From Glaciecola sp041380235 (lineage in GTDB: Bacteria > Pseudomonadota > Gammaproteobacteria > Enterobacterales > Alteromonadaceae): DNA of 64,000 nt. The position numbers and the translations under genes are program-made. The notes under the pieces were generated by a model that was not told the origin of the DNA, did not search any database, and was given only the letters and a program-made list of their open reading frames with translations. Shown here piece by piece: positions 27,858 to 36,167 of this stretch. The first letter of the stretch is position 1; the number at the start of each line of letters is the position of its first letter. The stretch spans positions 62,001 through 126,000 of the forward strand of contig NZ_JBGIYY010000008.1 in the NCBI RefSeq assembly GCF_041380235.1, given 5' to 3'.

Positions 27858-28817
27858 CTAATCCCTTGGAATATCTAAATTTAATGAGACGACTTGGTCG
27901 TTTCTCAAGACTTCAAAATCTAAACTTTGCGCTTCATTTATCAGAGCCGCTGCTTCGAGTGCTTGGGACGTGTCTGATAAATCATAACCATTCATTTCAA
28001 TCACTATATCACCATCTTGCAATCCAACCTCTCTAAATAAGGTTGGATCTTTGCCAGGTGAGACCCGAAATCCGATAGGTGTACCATCGCGCATGTGCGG
28101 CGTTAAACGAATAAAGTCAGCAAAACTTGCGGGCTCTTCTTTAAGTCTTCGCTGAATACTAACCACATCTACAGTTGGCTGAGGTGCTGCAGAGCTGCGG
28201 CTTTGTCTATTTGGACCTTGAACCTTCGCTTGAGCACTCGCGTTTTGAGCCGTGATGGGTTCGTTCTGTTCGCGAAGGCGATTAGCCTCCTCAAAGTCTA
28301 CGCCGTCTAGCATCAATGTTTCTCGCGTGACCCTATTTTTTATGATCACGCGGTCGCTGTATATTTCGTCGAGTGTGACTTGTGTACCTTCGATTTTGTC
28401 ACCAATGCCGTAAGTACTCTGACTATTCCTATATTCGATAACCGCGGCACCGACGTTTGGGTCCGAGCTAGCTACGACGCCAGATAATGAAATGTTCAGT
28501 TTAGTTTCTGGAGCATCGGTGACATCTTGCTGGACGACTTCTTGAGGTTTTGCCGCCGCATCGCCGAATAAATTTAGCGCAAGTAATTTATTGAGGTTGG
28601 TTTTGTTATCTGTTGGCCTCACATCTACGCTTAGGGCTTGCGCGGAGGCATTGGAAACACCGTTTGATTCTGGCGTTGGCATCAGTTGCCAAGTGAGCTT
28701 TGCTGCAAAGGCGATTAAATATAAGGCAAGCAAAACAACTACAGCCAAAATGATTTTTTTATCATTTTCCTGATAGAATCGTGAAAGTGGCGCGAAATTT
28801 AGCTTTTCAATTGTCAT
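27858..28817 (-). CDS. gspC: Type II secretion protein C
   Basis: 319 residues. One N-terminal membrane helix (IILAVVVLLALYLIAFAA, about 19-38), the homology region (LNISLSGVVASSDPNVGAAV, YGIGDKIEGTQVTLDEI) and a C-terminal PDZ domain (IGFRVSPGKDPTLF, VGLQDGDIVIEMNGYDL). It links the inner-membrane platform to the secretin and helps select substrates. First gene of the operon. Confidence 0.94.
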   Translation of the reverse strand: MTIEKLNFAPLSRFYQENDKKIILAVVVLLALYLIAFAAKLTWQLMPTPESNGVSNASAQALSVDVRPTDNKTNLNKLLALNLFGDAAAKPQEVVQQDVTDAPETKLNISLSGVVASSDPNVGAAVIEYRNSQSTYGIGDKIEGTQVTLDEIYSDRVIIKNRVTRETLMLDGVDFEEANRLREQNEPITAQNASAQAKVQGPNRQSRSSAAPQPTVDVVSIQRRLKEEPASFADFIRLTPHMRDGTPIGFRVSPGKDPTLFREVGLQDGDIVIEMNGYDLSDTSQALEAAALINEAQSLDFEVLRNDQVVSLNLDIPRD

Positions 28818-28858
28818 TGCGTCTCGGTTAATGATTGATACAGCCCATTAAGTCCCTA

Positions 28859-28887
28859 ATCATATCTAGTGTGGACCCGATGAACAA
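28859..28887 (-). promoter_or_regulatory. Putative sigma-70 promoter of the gspC-N operon
   Basis: On the minus strand TTGTTC (28882-28887), a 17-base spacer and TATGAT (28859-28864), about 40 bases before gspC. Confidence 0.5.
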
Positions 28888-28958
28888 TAGCCATCGACCG
28901 ATGTGATAAAAATTTAACAGTATATTGACAACTAATTAGAGAAAAAGTGCACAAAACT

Positions 28959-29396
28959 ATGCAAAAACCCAATCTCAAGCAACAAAAGCGAGGACACCCA
29001 AAATCTGAGGCAGATAGCGCCGACGCCGTGCGCTTTGATAAATGGATTTGGGCTGCTCGGTTTTCGAAAACACGCGCTATCGCTAGAGAGATGATTCAAG
29101 CGGGTAAAATCACCTATAATAATCAGCGCACAAAGCCAAGCCGAGCGGTTGATTTAGGCGCGACTGTGAAAGTCCCTGTAGGTTTTGATGTAAAAACGGT
29201 TATCGTGGCTCAAGTTATAGATAAGCGCCAATCGGCAAGTCTTGCGCAATTAATGTATGTGGAAACTAAAGATAGTATTGAGCTTCGCTTACGCAATGCG
29301 GAAGCGCGCAAACTAAGCGTATTTCATAGCCCTCGGCCCGATAGCAGACCTGATAAAAAACAACGCAGACAAATCATTAAATTCAAGCTTCAATAA
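28959..29396 (+). CDS. hslR: Ribosome-associated heat shock protein Hsp15
   Basis: About 145 residues from the ATG at 28959; an in-frame GTG at 28947 is the alternative. The S4 RNA-binding domain begins VRFDKWIWAARFSKTRAIA and includes REMIQAGKITYNNQRTKPSR. A basic tail ends the protein. Hsp15 binds free 50S subunits carrying nascent chains. Compared with E. coli HslR the N terminus is longer by roughly 15-20 residues, and that extension contains RGHPK encoded by a repeat copy. hslO follows 14 bases downstream. Confidence 0.93.
   Translation: MQKPNLKQQKRGHPKSEADSADAVRFDKWIWAARFSKTRAIAREMIQAGKITYNNQRTKPSRAVDLGATVKVPVGFDVKTVIVAQVIDKRQSASLAQLMYVETKDSIELRLRNAEARKLSVFHSPRPDSRPDKKQRRQIIKFKLQ
28990..29002 (+). 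repeat. Dispersed repeat copy 5 (exact), in hslR
   Basis: GAGGACACCCAAA in sense, read as RGHPK in the non-conserved N-terminal extension of Hsp15. Confidence 0.9.
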
Positions 29397-29410
29397 AAGG
29401 TAAAACATTT

Positions 29411-30313
29411 ATGAGTGACAAGCTAACTCGGTTTCTATTTGAAAACCGTGCGTTGAGAGGCGAGATTGTGCAGCTAGAGGAGAGTTATCAAGCTGTGCTC
29501 GACTCCTACAAATATCCAGAGCCTATTGCTCGCCTGCTTGGTGAGTTAATGACGGCCGCTAGTTTGTTAACCGCAACCTTGAAGTTTAAGGGCGAGGTAG
29601 CCCTTCAAATCCACAGTGACGGTATAGTGAAATACGCGGTGATCAATGGTACACATGACCAGAAGCTTCGCGGTGTGGCAAGGTGGGATGAAAGTATCAC
29701 TGATTTACCAACGACTTTTAGCGAACTATTCACAAAAGGAGTATTGGCAATTACCTTGGCGCCTGAAGACAAGGAGCGTTACCAAGGAGTGGTTGCGCTT
29801 GACAAAGATAGCTTGGCGGAGTGTTTGGAAAACTACTTTCTTCAATCTGAGCAATTGCTAACCAAGGTCTATTTGGCGACCGAAATTTCTGAAAAAGGCA
29901 GCGCGGCCGGTATGCTTTTGCAAATTGTACCTGAGACCAGTGAGACTTATCAGGTAAGTGAAAACAAGGATTTTGAGCACTTATCGATGCTGGCCAATAC
30001 GACAAAGTCGGAAGAGCTTTTAGGCTTGCCGCCTGAGGTGCTAATACATCGCTTATTTCATGAAGAGGACATTCGATTGTTCGAACCTCAATCGGTTAAG
30101 TTTGAATGTGACTGTTCAAAGGCACGCAGTGCGCATGCTCTTCAAAATGTGTCCAAAGTTGAATTGCTTAATATTATAAAAGAAGATGGAAGCTTAAAAA
30201 TGAACTGCCAATTTTGTCATCAAGAATACGCATTCGATGCAATTGATATTGAGAATATTCATGCTGACAATTTTAGTACATTTGATGTGAAAGCGGGGAC
30301 ACTCAAACATTAG
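29411..30313 (+). CDS. hslO: Redox-regulated chaperone Hsp33
   Basis: 300 residues. The zinc redox switch is complete: CDC near 234 and CQFC near 267. N-terminal blocks DKLTRFLFENRALRGEIVQL and EPIARLLGELMTAASLLTAT fit Hsp33. Oxidation of the cysteines activates holdase activity. The last codons (GTLKH) overlap a degenerate repeat copy. Operon with hslR. Confidence 0.95.
   Translation: MSDKLTRFLFENRALRGEIVQLEESYQAVLDSYKYPEPIARLLGELMTAASLLTATLKFKGEVALQIHSDGIVKYAVINGTHDQKLRGVARWDESITDLPTTFSELFTKGVLAITLAPEDKERYQGVVALDKDSLAECLENYFLQSEQLLTKVYLATEISEKGSAAGMLLQIVPETSETYQVSENKDFEHLSMLANTTKSEELLGLPPEVLIHRLFHEEDIRLFEPQSVKFECDCSKARSAHALQNVSKVELLNIIKEDGSLKMNCQFCHQEYAFDAIDIENIHADNFSTFDVKAGTLKH
30295..30307 (+). 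repeat. Dispersed repeat copy 6 (two mismatches), end of hslO
   Basis: GGGGACACTCAAA, sense to hslO, overlapping its last codons. Weakest member of the set; may be chance. Confidence 0.45.
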
Positions 30314-30352
30314 AATGAGGTAATTTGAGAATGTTTGAAGGATATCTTGATT

Positions 30353-30399
30353 AAAAAGGATCTTGAGGACACCCAAAAAGGATCTTGAGGACACCCAAA
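30353..30399 (+). repeat. Perfect 22-bp tandem duplication holding repeat copies 7 and 8
   Basis: Two identical 22-base units (30353-30374 and 30375-30396), each starting AAAAAGGATCTT and running into GAGGACACCC. The exact 13-mers are at 30365-30377 and 30387-30399, in sense with hslO. Confidence 0.92.
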
Positions 30400-30433
30400 T
30401 ATCTGGTGGTACAGGTAAAGAGGGATACAAGTG

Positions 30434-30446
30434 TTTGGGTGTCCTC
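30434..30446 (-). repeat. Dispersed repeat copy 9 (exact), inverted to copies 7-8
   Basis: TTTGGGTGTCCTC on the plus strand. With copy 8 it forms a 13-bp stem around a 34-base loop between the convergent hslO and envZ. No T-run follows, so it is not a standard terminator. Confidence 0.9.
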
Positions 30447-30469
30447 CTTGCAAACTGATTTTAAAAAAG

Positions 30470-31783
30470 TCACTTTTTCTTTGTTGGTTTATAGTGAAGT
30501 CTAAGGTTAAACCCAGCAACTAAACCACCATCAGGATGATTGTAAAAGAGCATTTCTCCGCCATGGCTCTCTATTATTCGTTTTGTTATTGCCAGCCCTA
30601 GACCTGAGCCTTGACTGCCTCTTGCTCTATCTCCTTGGGCGAATGGATTGAAGAGTTTTGAGATTTGGGTGTCCTCGATTCCTTGTCCGAAATCCCGCAC
30701 GCCACAAAATACGCACTCTTCTTTGATTTTATATTGAGTCATAATCTCAATGTTTTGACTGCCATATCTAAAAGCATTTTCGATTAAGTTTTCAAGTACT
30801 CTTTTTATCCCAACAATTCGTAATTTTAAGAATGGTAATTCTTGAAGTTTAAGTGATATTTGATGGGTGTCTTCAATTCGTCTTGCTAGAACCAATTCTT
30901 TGATAAGCTCATTAATATCTTTCATTTCAAAGCTTTCTTGCTGGTCTTGCCGAGCGTAATCTATGAACTGATTGATGATTTCGTTCATGTCTTCGATGTC
31001 ATGCTCAATCCCTTGCTTTACCCAATCTTGCTCTTCGGGAAGCATTTCACTTGCCAACCTAATGCGAGTTAAAGGCGTGCGCAAGTCGTGGGAGATGCCA
31101 GCAGTCATCAACACGCGATCGCTCTCAAGCTGCCTGATATTTAAAGACATTCTATTGAAAGCACTGATAACCGAAATGATTTCTGTACTTCCTTTTAAGG
31201 GAAGTGGTTCGGGATATTGCCCTCGACCAACCTGTTTAGCCGCTTGCTGAAGAGCTTGCAGGGGTCTATTTAAACGCCGTACGAATAACCATCCACCAAG
31301 GACACTCAATCCACCAATCACAATAAAATACATTGTTAGAGGCGATAACTCGTCCTCTCCGATGCCCACTAAAGGGATTGACAGCCAAATATTTGGATAT
31401 TTTTGTGGCCTTATCCAAACAATATAATCTTTTCCCGTTTTTATCCTAATTTCAGTTTCGGCACCCAATTGCTCACTCACACTTTTTGCCATAAAATCAT
31501 AGTAAGTTGCGTTACTCAAACCCGCATGCATTGCGCTTGTTTGATTGTGGAATGTAATGCCGGTTAGATCTTGTAACTGACGTTTTTCGCTTGCAGAAAG
31601 TGTATCGACCTCGCTCAAGAATAGAGTTGAAACTTGGTTTGCAACCAAAGTGTTGATTTGGGTATAGCTAGGACTTATAAAGTAGTGAGCAATGGACACA
31701 TAAGAAACAACTTGATTCACTAATAACAGCAAGCCAATCAAGATTACCGTTTGTGAAAATGTGCTTTTAGGAAAAAACGTCAT
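30470..31783 (-). CDS. envZ: Osmosensor histidine kinase EnvZ
   Basis: 437 residues. Membrane helices at about 12-33 and 149-168 flank a periplasmic domain. HAMP follows, then phosphoacceptor H232 in AGISHDLRTPLTRIR, N-box NLIENAFRYG and G-boxes GVRDFGQGIED and GSGLGLAITKRIIESHGG. It phosphorylates OmpR. Residues about 370-373 (EDTQ), immediately after the G1 box, are encoded by a repeat copy at a site where family members vary. It sits 11 bases after ompR. Confidence 0.93.
   Translation of the reverse strand: MTFFPKSTFSQTVILIGLLLLVNQVVSYVSIAHYFISPSYTQINTLVANQVSTLFLSEVDTLSASEKRQLQDLTGITFHNQTSAMHAGLSNATYYDFMAKSVSEQLGAETEIRIKTGKDYIVWIRPQKYPNIWLSIPLVGIGEDELSPLTMYFIVIGGLSVLGGWLFVRRLNRPLQALQQAAKQVGRGQYPEPLPLKGSTEIISVISAFNRMSLNIRQLESDRVLMTAGISHDLRTPLTRIRLASEMLPEEQDWVKQGIEHDIEDMNEIINQFIDYARQDQQESFEMKDINELIKELVLARRIEDTHQISLKLQELPFLKLRIVGIKRVLENLIENAFRYGSQNIEIMTQYKIKEECVFCGVRDFGQGIEDTQISKLFNPFAQGDRARGSQGSGLGLAITKRIIESHGGEMLFYNHPDGGLVAGFNLRLHYKPTKKK
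30664..30676 (-). repeat. Dispersed repeat copy 10 (exact), inside envZ
   Basis: Sense strand GAGGACACCCAAA reads EDTQ within the ATPase domain of EnvZ, in the ATP-lid region between the G-boxes. Confidence 0.9.
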
Positions 31784-31794
31784 TGTGGTTGGCT

Positions 31795-32517
31795 TTATGC
31801 ATTTTCACCATCGGGCACAAACACATAACCCAGCCCCCAAACTGTTTGAATATAACGAGGATTAGTTGGATCGACCTCTAGCATTCGTCGCAAACGTGAA
31901 ACTTGAACATCAATGCTACGCTCCATGGCACTATAATCACGACCTCGGGCTAAATTCATCAGCTTGTCTCTTGATAACGGCTCTCTGGGGTGGGTGACAA
32001 GCGATTTTAATACAGCAAATTCACCACTGGTGAGAGGCATAGCTTTGCCGTCTGCTGTCATTTCACGAGTAGCAAGGTTTAGCTTGAATGAGCCAAATGA
32101 TACAAGTTGCTGGGCTTGAGATGGTGCACCGGGTGCTTCATTTGTTTTTCGTCTCAGTACAGCTTTAGCTCTAGCCAATAGTTCTCTGGGGTTGAATGGT
32201 TTTGGTAAATAATCATCGGCACCCATTTCGAGACCAATTATACGGTCAACTTCATCGCCTTTTGCTGTAAGCATGATGATGGGAATTTCATTTTTTTGTT
32301 GACGCAGACGCCTGCAAATAGAGAGACCATCTTCATCTGGAAGCATCAAATCTAAAACCATCAGATGAAAATTTTCTCGCTCGAGCAAGCGATCCATTTG
32401 TTCGGAATTTCCAGCGCTTCTGACTTGATAACCTTGCTCTACTAAATAGCGTTCGAGTAATGCACGAAGTCGCATATCATCATCAACAACCAAAATTTTT
32501 GTCGTTTCTTGTCTCAT
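31795..32517 (-). CDS. ompR: Response regulator OmpR
   Basis: 240 residues. Receiver domain: acidic DDD at 12-14, phosphorylated Asp in LMVLDLMLPDEDG (about 56), Thr in IIMLTAKGDE and Lys in YLPKPFNPRE. A C-terminal winged helix ends SRLRRMLEVDPTNPRYIQTV, WGLGYVFVPDG, as in OmpR. Upstream partner of envZ in the same operon. Confidence 0.95.
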   Translation of the reverse strand: MRQETTKILVVDDDMRLRALLERYLVEQGYQVRSAGNSEQMDRLLERENFHLMVLDLMLPDEDGLSICRRLRQQKNEIPIIMLTAKGDEVDRIIGLEMGADDYLPKPFNPRELLARAKAVLRRKTNEAPGAPSQAQQLVSFGSFKLNLATREMTADGKAMPLTSGEFAVLKSLVTHPREPLSRDKLMNLARGRDYSAMERSIDVQVSRLRRMLEVDPTNPRYIQTVWGLGYVFVPDGENA

Positions 32518-32609
32518 AGAGCGTCCGTGTTTATCTGCTTACAAAAATATACATGATCAAAGAGACACAGCCAACAAAGCATCTGTTTCATATTGTTACA
32601 ACATGTAAC

Positions 32610-33512
32610 CTATTGTTGAGCCACCCAATCGACTTGATAGCCAGCTCGTCGTTTTTTATCAATCAATTCCTCAATCAAAGGCGTGAGGATTAACTCCATT
32701 GCTAAGCCCATTTTACCGCCAGGCACTACGATGGTATTTACACGTGACATGAACGCACCATCAATCATTTGTAGAAGATAAGTGAAGTTTACATTTTTCA
32801 TTTCTCTGCGAAACCTCACAACCACGAAGCTTTCATCCTGCGATGGTATTTCACGAGCACTAAAAGGGTTTGAAGTATCTACAGTAGGCACTCGCTGAAA
32901 ATTAATATGGGTACGGGAAAACTGCGGTGTGATGTAGTGAAAGTAATCATCGAGGCTTCTTACGATACTGCTCATTACAGCATCACGGCTATGTCCGCGA
33001 TCGGTAGTGTCGCGTACAATTTTTTGAATCCACTCTAAGTTGACAATAGGTACCATGCCGACGAGTAAGTCAACATAGGATGCTACATCAGTTTCTTCTG
33101 TCCTGACTCCGCCATGCAAGCCTTCATAAAATAGTAAGTCAGTATTTTCAGATAGATCTTGCCACGGTGTAAACGTACCGGGCATTTGATTAAATGGCAC
33201 GGCTTCATCAAATGTGTGTAAATACTGGCGAAACTGCCCATTGCCCGCTTCACCATACTGTTTAAAGAGTGCTTCTAATAGCTCAAAGTCATTTGCTTTA
33301 GGACCAAAGTAGCTAATGTGTTTGCCTTGTTCTTGCGCTTTGCGAATCTCAACTTCCATTTCTGGCCGAGTAAAGCGATGAAAACTATCTCCGCCAACCG
33401 TAGCTGCATTAATCTCGAGGTTCCGAAATATATGACGAATGGCGTTCGTGGTGGTCGTAGTCCCGGCGCCTGAACTACCGGTAATTGCGATAATGGGGTG
33501 TTTTACTGACAT
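32610..33512 (-). CDS. prkB: Phosphoribulokinase-like protein PrkB
   Basis: 300 residues from the ATG at 33512; an in-frame TTG at 33518 would add two residues. P-loop GSSGAGTTTTT near 10, GGDSFHRFTRPEME near 40, FYEGLHGGV near 128 and IVNLEWIQKIVRDT near 158 match PrkB (YhfN) of non-photosynthetic gammaproteobacteria. No RuBisCO is nearby and the physiological substrate is uncertain. In E. coli prkB follows yheU; here it lies about 19 kb away. Confidence 0.9.
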   Translation of the reverse strand: MSVKHPIIAITGSSGAGTTTTTNAIRHIFRNLEINAATVGGDSFHRFTRPEMEVEIRKAQEQGKHISYFGPKANDFELLEALFKQYGEAGNGQFRQYLHTFDEAVPFNQMPGTFTPWQDLSENTDLLFYEGLHGGVRTEETDVASYVDLLVGMVPIVNLEWIQKIVRDTTDRGHSRDAVMSSIVRSLDDYFHYITPQFSRTHINFQRVPTVDTSNPFSAREIPSQDESFVVVRFRREMKNVNFTYLLQMIDGAFMSRVNTIVVPGGKMGLAMELILTPLIEELIDKKRRAGYQVDWVAQQ

Positions 33513-33648
33513 AACCAATCAAATTGTTGAGGGTTACTCATTTATATGCAAGTGCATAAGCAGGGTCAAGGTCTTTTTTGTTTTTGAGAATGGGATTATA
33601 GGAATTTCGTGGTTATAGACAACTTTAAATTAAGGGGAGGAGTAACGA

Positions 33649-33661
33649 GAGGACACTCAAA
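33649..33661 (+). repeat. Dispersed repeat copy 11 (one mismatch)
   Basis: GAGGACACTCAAA, 250 bases upstream of the transposase gene and in the same orientation. Confidence 0.75.
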
Positions 33662-33670
33662 GATCGGAGA

Positions 33671-33683
33671 GAGGACATCCAAA
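33671..33683 (+). repeat. Dispersed repeat copy 12 (one mismatch)
   Basis: GAGGACATCCAAA, nine bases after copy 11, same orientation; also upstream of the transposase. Confidence 0.75.
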
Positions 33684-33912
33684 TAGAATGAGCTGAGGAA
33701 ACCTTTATTCATGATTATCAATTCAGCAGTGCAAAAGAATACTCTCAAATAAAAAAGGGCCCCAAAACGCTCAATAAAGGCTAGATGTTTTTTCAGCGCT
33801 ATTGTAACTGGTATGAAGTGGTCAAGGTATTTTGGCCGCGGGTTTGTCATATTATCAAAACAATACCCAAATACAGTTACCTCAGCAATTAGAATTCGCT
33901 ACTTTATGAAAT

Positions 33913-34860
33913 ATGACTTATCCAAGAAATAAAATTATCAATCTACAACAAACGCAGTATTACCATTGTGTATCTCGCTGCGTAAGGCGTTCATACTTAT
34001 GCGGGAAAGACCGCTTTACAGGACGAAACTACGAGCACCGTAGAGCGTGGGTGGAAAATAGGCTGCTCCTATTGGCAGAGGTTTTCTCGATTGATGTCTA
34101 TGCTTATGCAGTAATGCATAACCATACTCATTTAGTGCTATATGTTGACCAAACAGACAACGTGACAGCCAGTGATCTTCAGATTTTGCAGCGGTGGGGG
34201 CGAGTTCGAAAGCTAGATGAAGCATGCATGAAGTTTCTTGACCCCAATGTTTGCAATGAATTGACTGAGTTTGAGTTGAGATATGTTGCCAATAGGATAA
34301 GAATAATTAGATCGCGGTTAGCCAGCATTAGTTGGTTTATGAGCTTGCTCAATCAATATATAGCCAGAAAGGCCAATAAAGAAGATGACTGTACAGGCCG
34401 TTTTTGGGAAGGCCGTTTCAAGTCGCAAGCCTTACTAACCGAAAAAGCAGTTTTAGCTTGCATGTCTTACGTTGATTTGAATCCAATTAGGGCCGGTATT
34501 GCCAGAGACCTGCAAGGATCAAAATACACGAGCATTCGTCGAAGATTAAAATCTGCAGATGTAGCAAAAGGAGACAAATTAACGCCTTTCAACCGAAAGC
34601 GTGTGAGCCTTGAAAAAACGTTTTTGTGCACGCTGCGCTTGTCTGACTATGTCAAACAATTGGTCGTTATTGTTAAGCAAAATAATTCCCAGAGTAGTCA
34701 AATTATTAAAATGGGTTCTCTGCGACTTAATCAAACATGGGTCGTACATTCAACGCATTTTGAAAAATCATTTGGTTATGCTGCAGGTAGCCAGACTAAA
34801 ATTGATGAATATAGGAAATTAGTCCGAAATAGTATTATTTCACCCAAATTACTTAACTAG
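33913..34860 (+). CDS. REP-associated-type tyrosine transposase (Y1/HUH, IS200-like)
   Basis: 315 residues. The Y1_Tnp domain starts YYHCVSRCVRRSYLCGKDRF (about 16-35). The HUH metal motif is HTH at H71 and H73 within MHNHTHLVLYVD. The likely catalytic Tyr is Y149 in LLNQYIARKANK, followed by FWEGRFKSQALL (164-175) and YVDLNPIRAGIA. This is the RAYT/IS200-like family: single-strand DNA nickases linked to short dispersed repeats. No insertion-sequence ends or target duplication are visible, so it looks like a resident gene. Its stop is in the CTAG shared with purD. Confidence 0.88.
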   Translation: MTYPRNKIINLQQTQYYHCVSRCVRRSYLCGKDRFTGRNYEHRRAWVENRLLLLAEVFSIDVYAYAVMHNHTHLVLYVDQTDNVTASDLQILQRWGRVRKLDEACMKFLDPNVCNELTEFELRYVANRIRIIRSRLASISWFMSLLNQYIARKANKEDDCTGRFWEGRFKSQALLTEKAVLACMSYVDLNPIRAGIARDLQGSKYTSIRRRLKSADVAKGDKLTPFNRKRVSLEKTFLCTLRLSDYVKQLVVIVKQNNSQSSQIIKMGSLRLNQTWVVHSTHFEKSFGYAAGSQTKIDEYRKLVRNSIISPKLLN

Positions 34861-36146
34861 CTAGTTTGCTCACGAGCTACGGCTCGATAGGCAATGTCTT
34901 TTCTATAAAACATTTCATCCCAGCTTATTATTGAAGCAATTTCATAGGCTCTTTTTTGTGCTTCTGATACTGAGTTACCTAAGGCAGTTGCACATAATAC
35001 TCTTCCGCCTGAAGTAACAACATTACCTTTATCAAAAGATGTTCCAGCATGAAAAACCTTGCCTAACGACTCTGGCACTGCATCCAACCCTGAGATTACC
35101 TTGCCTTTACCATATCCATAAGGGTATCCACCAGCGGCCAAGACAACACCCACTGCTGCTCTGGGATCAAATTCTATAGTTGCCTCGTTTAATTTACCTT
35201 CGCAGGCGAGGACACACAAACTAACTAGATCTGACTTCAATCTCATCATTATCGGCTGGGTTTCTGGGTCACCAAATCGGCAGTTGTATTCAATAACTTT
35301 TGGGTGTCCATCGTCGTTTATCATTAAACCAGCATACAAGAAGCCTTTAAAAGGCGCGCCGTCTTTTGCCATTCCTATGACAGTAGGTTTGATAATTTCC
35401 TCCATCACCCTTTCGTGGACATCAGAGGTAACTACTGGAGCGGGGGAGTACGCACCCATGCCACCGGTGTTAGGGCCTTTGTCTCCGTCAAATGCTCGTT
35501 TATGATCTTGGCTGGTTGCAAATGGTAAAATGTTTTTGCCATCTACCATAACAATAAAACTGGCCTCTTCACCTTCGAGAAATTCTTCTATTACAACTCT
35601 ACTGCCAGCATTTCCAAATTTATTACCCGAAAGCATATCTTCTACTGCATCAATTGCAGTTTGCTCATCGAATGCGACAATCACACCTTTGCCTGCTGCG
35701 AGACCATCTGCTTTTACAACAATTGGGGCACCTTTCTGCTTGATGTAGGAAATAGCGTTTTGGGTGTCCTCAAACGTGCAATATTCACCGCTTGGAATAT
35801 GATGTTTTTTCAAAAAATCTTTTGTAAATGCCTTGGATCCTTCAAGTTGCGCAGCTTTTTGAGATGGACCGAACGCCATCAAGTTATTTGCTTCAAATAA
35901 ATCCACAATACCAGCTACCAAGGGAGTCTCAGGTCCGACAATTGTTAAATCTATTTTTTCATTTAGAGCAAATTCTAACAAGCCTGAATTGTCATCGCTG
36001 GAAATTTCTATGTTTGTTAAAAGGGGTTCCATTTGCGTTCCAGCATTGCCAGGTGCAACAAAAACCTGAGTCACTTGAGGTGATAGCGAAGCTTTATGTG
36101 CTAGGGCATGCTCTCTGCCGCCACTTCCGATAACGAGTACTTTCAT
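34857..36146 (-). CDS. purD: Phosphoribosylamine-glycine ligase PurD
   Basis: 429 residues from the ATG at 36146 (MKVLVIGSGGREHALAHK); the frame extends to a TTG inside the repeat, which I reject. ATP-grasp blocks: PIVVKADGLAAGKGVIVA near 140, GPNTGGMGAYSPAP near 228 and VIEYNCRFGDPETQPIM near 280. It makes GAR in purine synthesis. EDTQ at about 126-129 comes from a repeat copy. Only 21 bases separate it from purH, and another repeat copy fills that gap, supplying GAGG 12 bases before the ATG. Confidence 0.95.
   Translation of the reverse strand: MKVLVIGSGGREHALAHKASLSPQVTQVFVAPGNAGTQMEPLLTNIEISSDDNSGLLEFALNEKIDLTIVGPETPLVAGIVDLFEANNLMAFGPSQKAAQLEGSKAFTKDFLKKHHIPSGEYCTFEDTQNAISYIKQKGAPIVVKADGLAAGKGVIVAFDEQTAIDAVEDMLSGNKFGNAGSRVVIEEFLEGEEASFIVMVDGKNILPFATSQDHKRAFDGDKGPNTGGMGAYSPAPVVTSDVHERVMEEIIKPTVIGMAKDGAPFKGFLYAGLMINDDGHPKVIEYNCRFGDPETQPIMMRLKSDLVSLCVLACEGKLNEATIEFDPRAAVGVVLAAGGYPYGYGKGKVISGLDAVPESLGKVFHAGTSFDKGNVVTSGGRVLCATALGNSVSEAQKRAYEIASIISWDEMFYRKDIAYRAVAREQTS
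35759..35771 (-). repeat. Dispersed repeat copy 13 (exact), inside purD
   Basis: Sense strand GAGGACACCCAAA, read as EDTQ in the surface region between PurD N and ATP-grasp domains. Confidence 0.9.
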
Positions 36147-36149
36147 CTT

Positions 36150-36162
36150 ATTGGGTGTCCTC
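36150..36162 (-). repeat. Dispersed repeat copy 14 (one mismatch), purH-purD junction
   Basis: Sense strand GAGGACACCCAAT, ending 3 bases before the purD ATG. GAGG may act as the purD Shine-Dalgarno, with long spacing. Confidence 0.8.
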
Positions 36163-36167
36163 AAGAA

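Larger units (their letters stand above)
33519..33912. other. 394-base intergenic region upstream of the transposase
   Basis: Holds two near copies of the dispersed repeat (33649 and 33671). An 84-codon minus-strand frame (33596-33850) has no recognisable family and no good ribosome binding site; I do not call it. The GGGCCC at 33760 region has no clear role. Confidence 0.6.

Noticed and set aside
30387..30446. Inverted repeat pair as a classic intrinsic terminator
   Set aside because: The loop is 34 bases and no T-run follows either arm.
33596..33850. 84-codon minus-strand frame upstream of the transposase
   Set aside because: No recognisable family and no ribosome binding site; it also runs through two repeat copies.
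33913..34860. Complete IS200/IS605 insertion sequence
   Set aside because: No subterminal hairpins or ends were visible at either side, and the 3' end is locked to the purD stop; only the transposase gene is called.
35299..35311. TTTGGGTGTCCAT in purD as another repeat copy
   Set aside because: Two end mismatches, and the encoded GHPKVIEYNCRFGDP lies in a conserved PurD block where such codons are expected.
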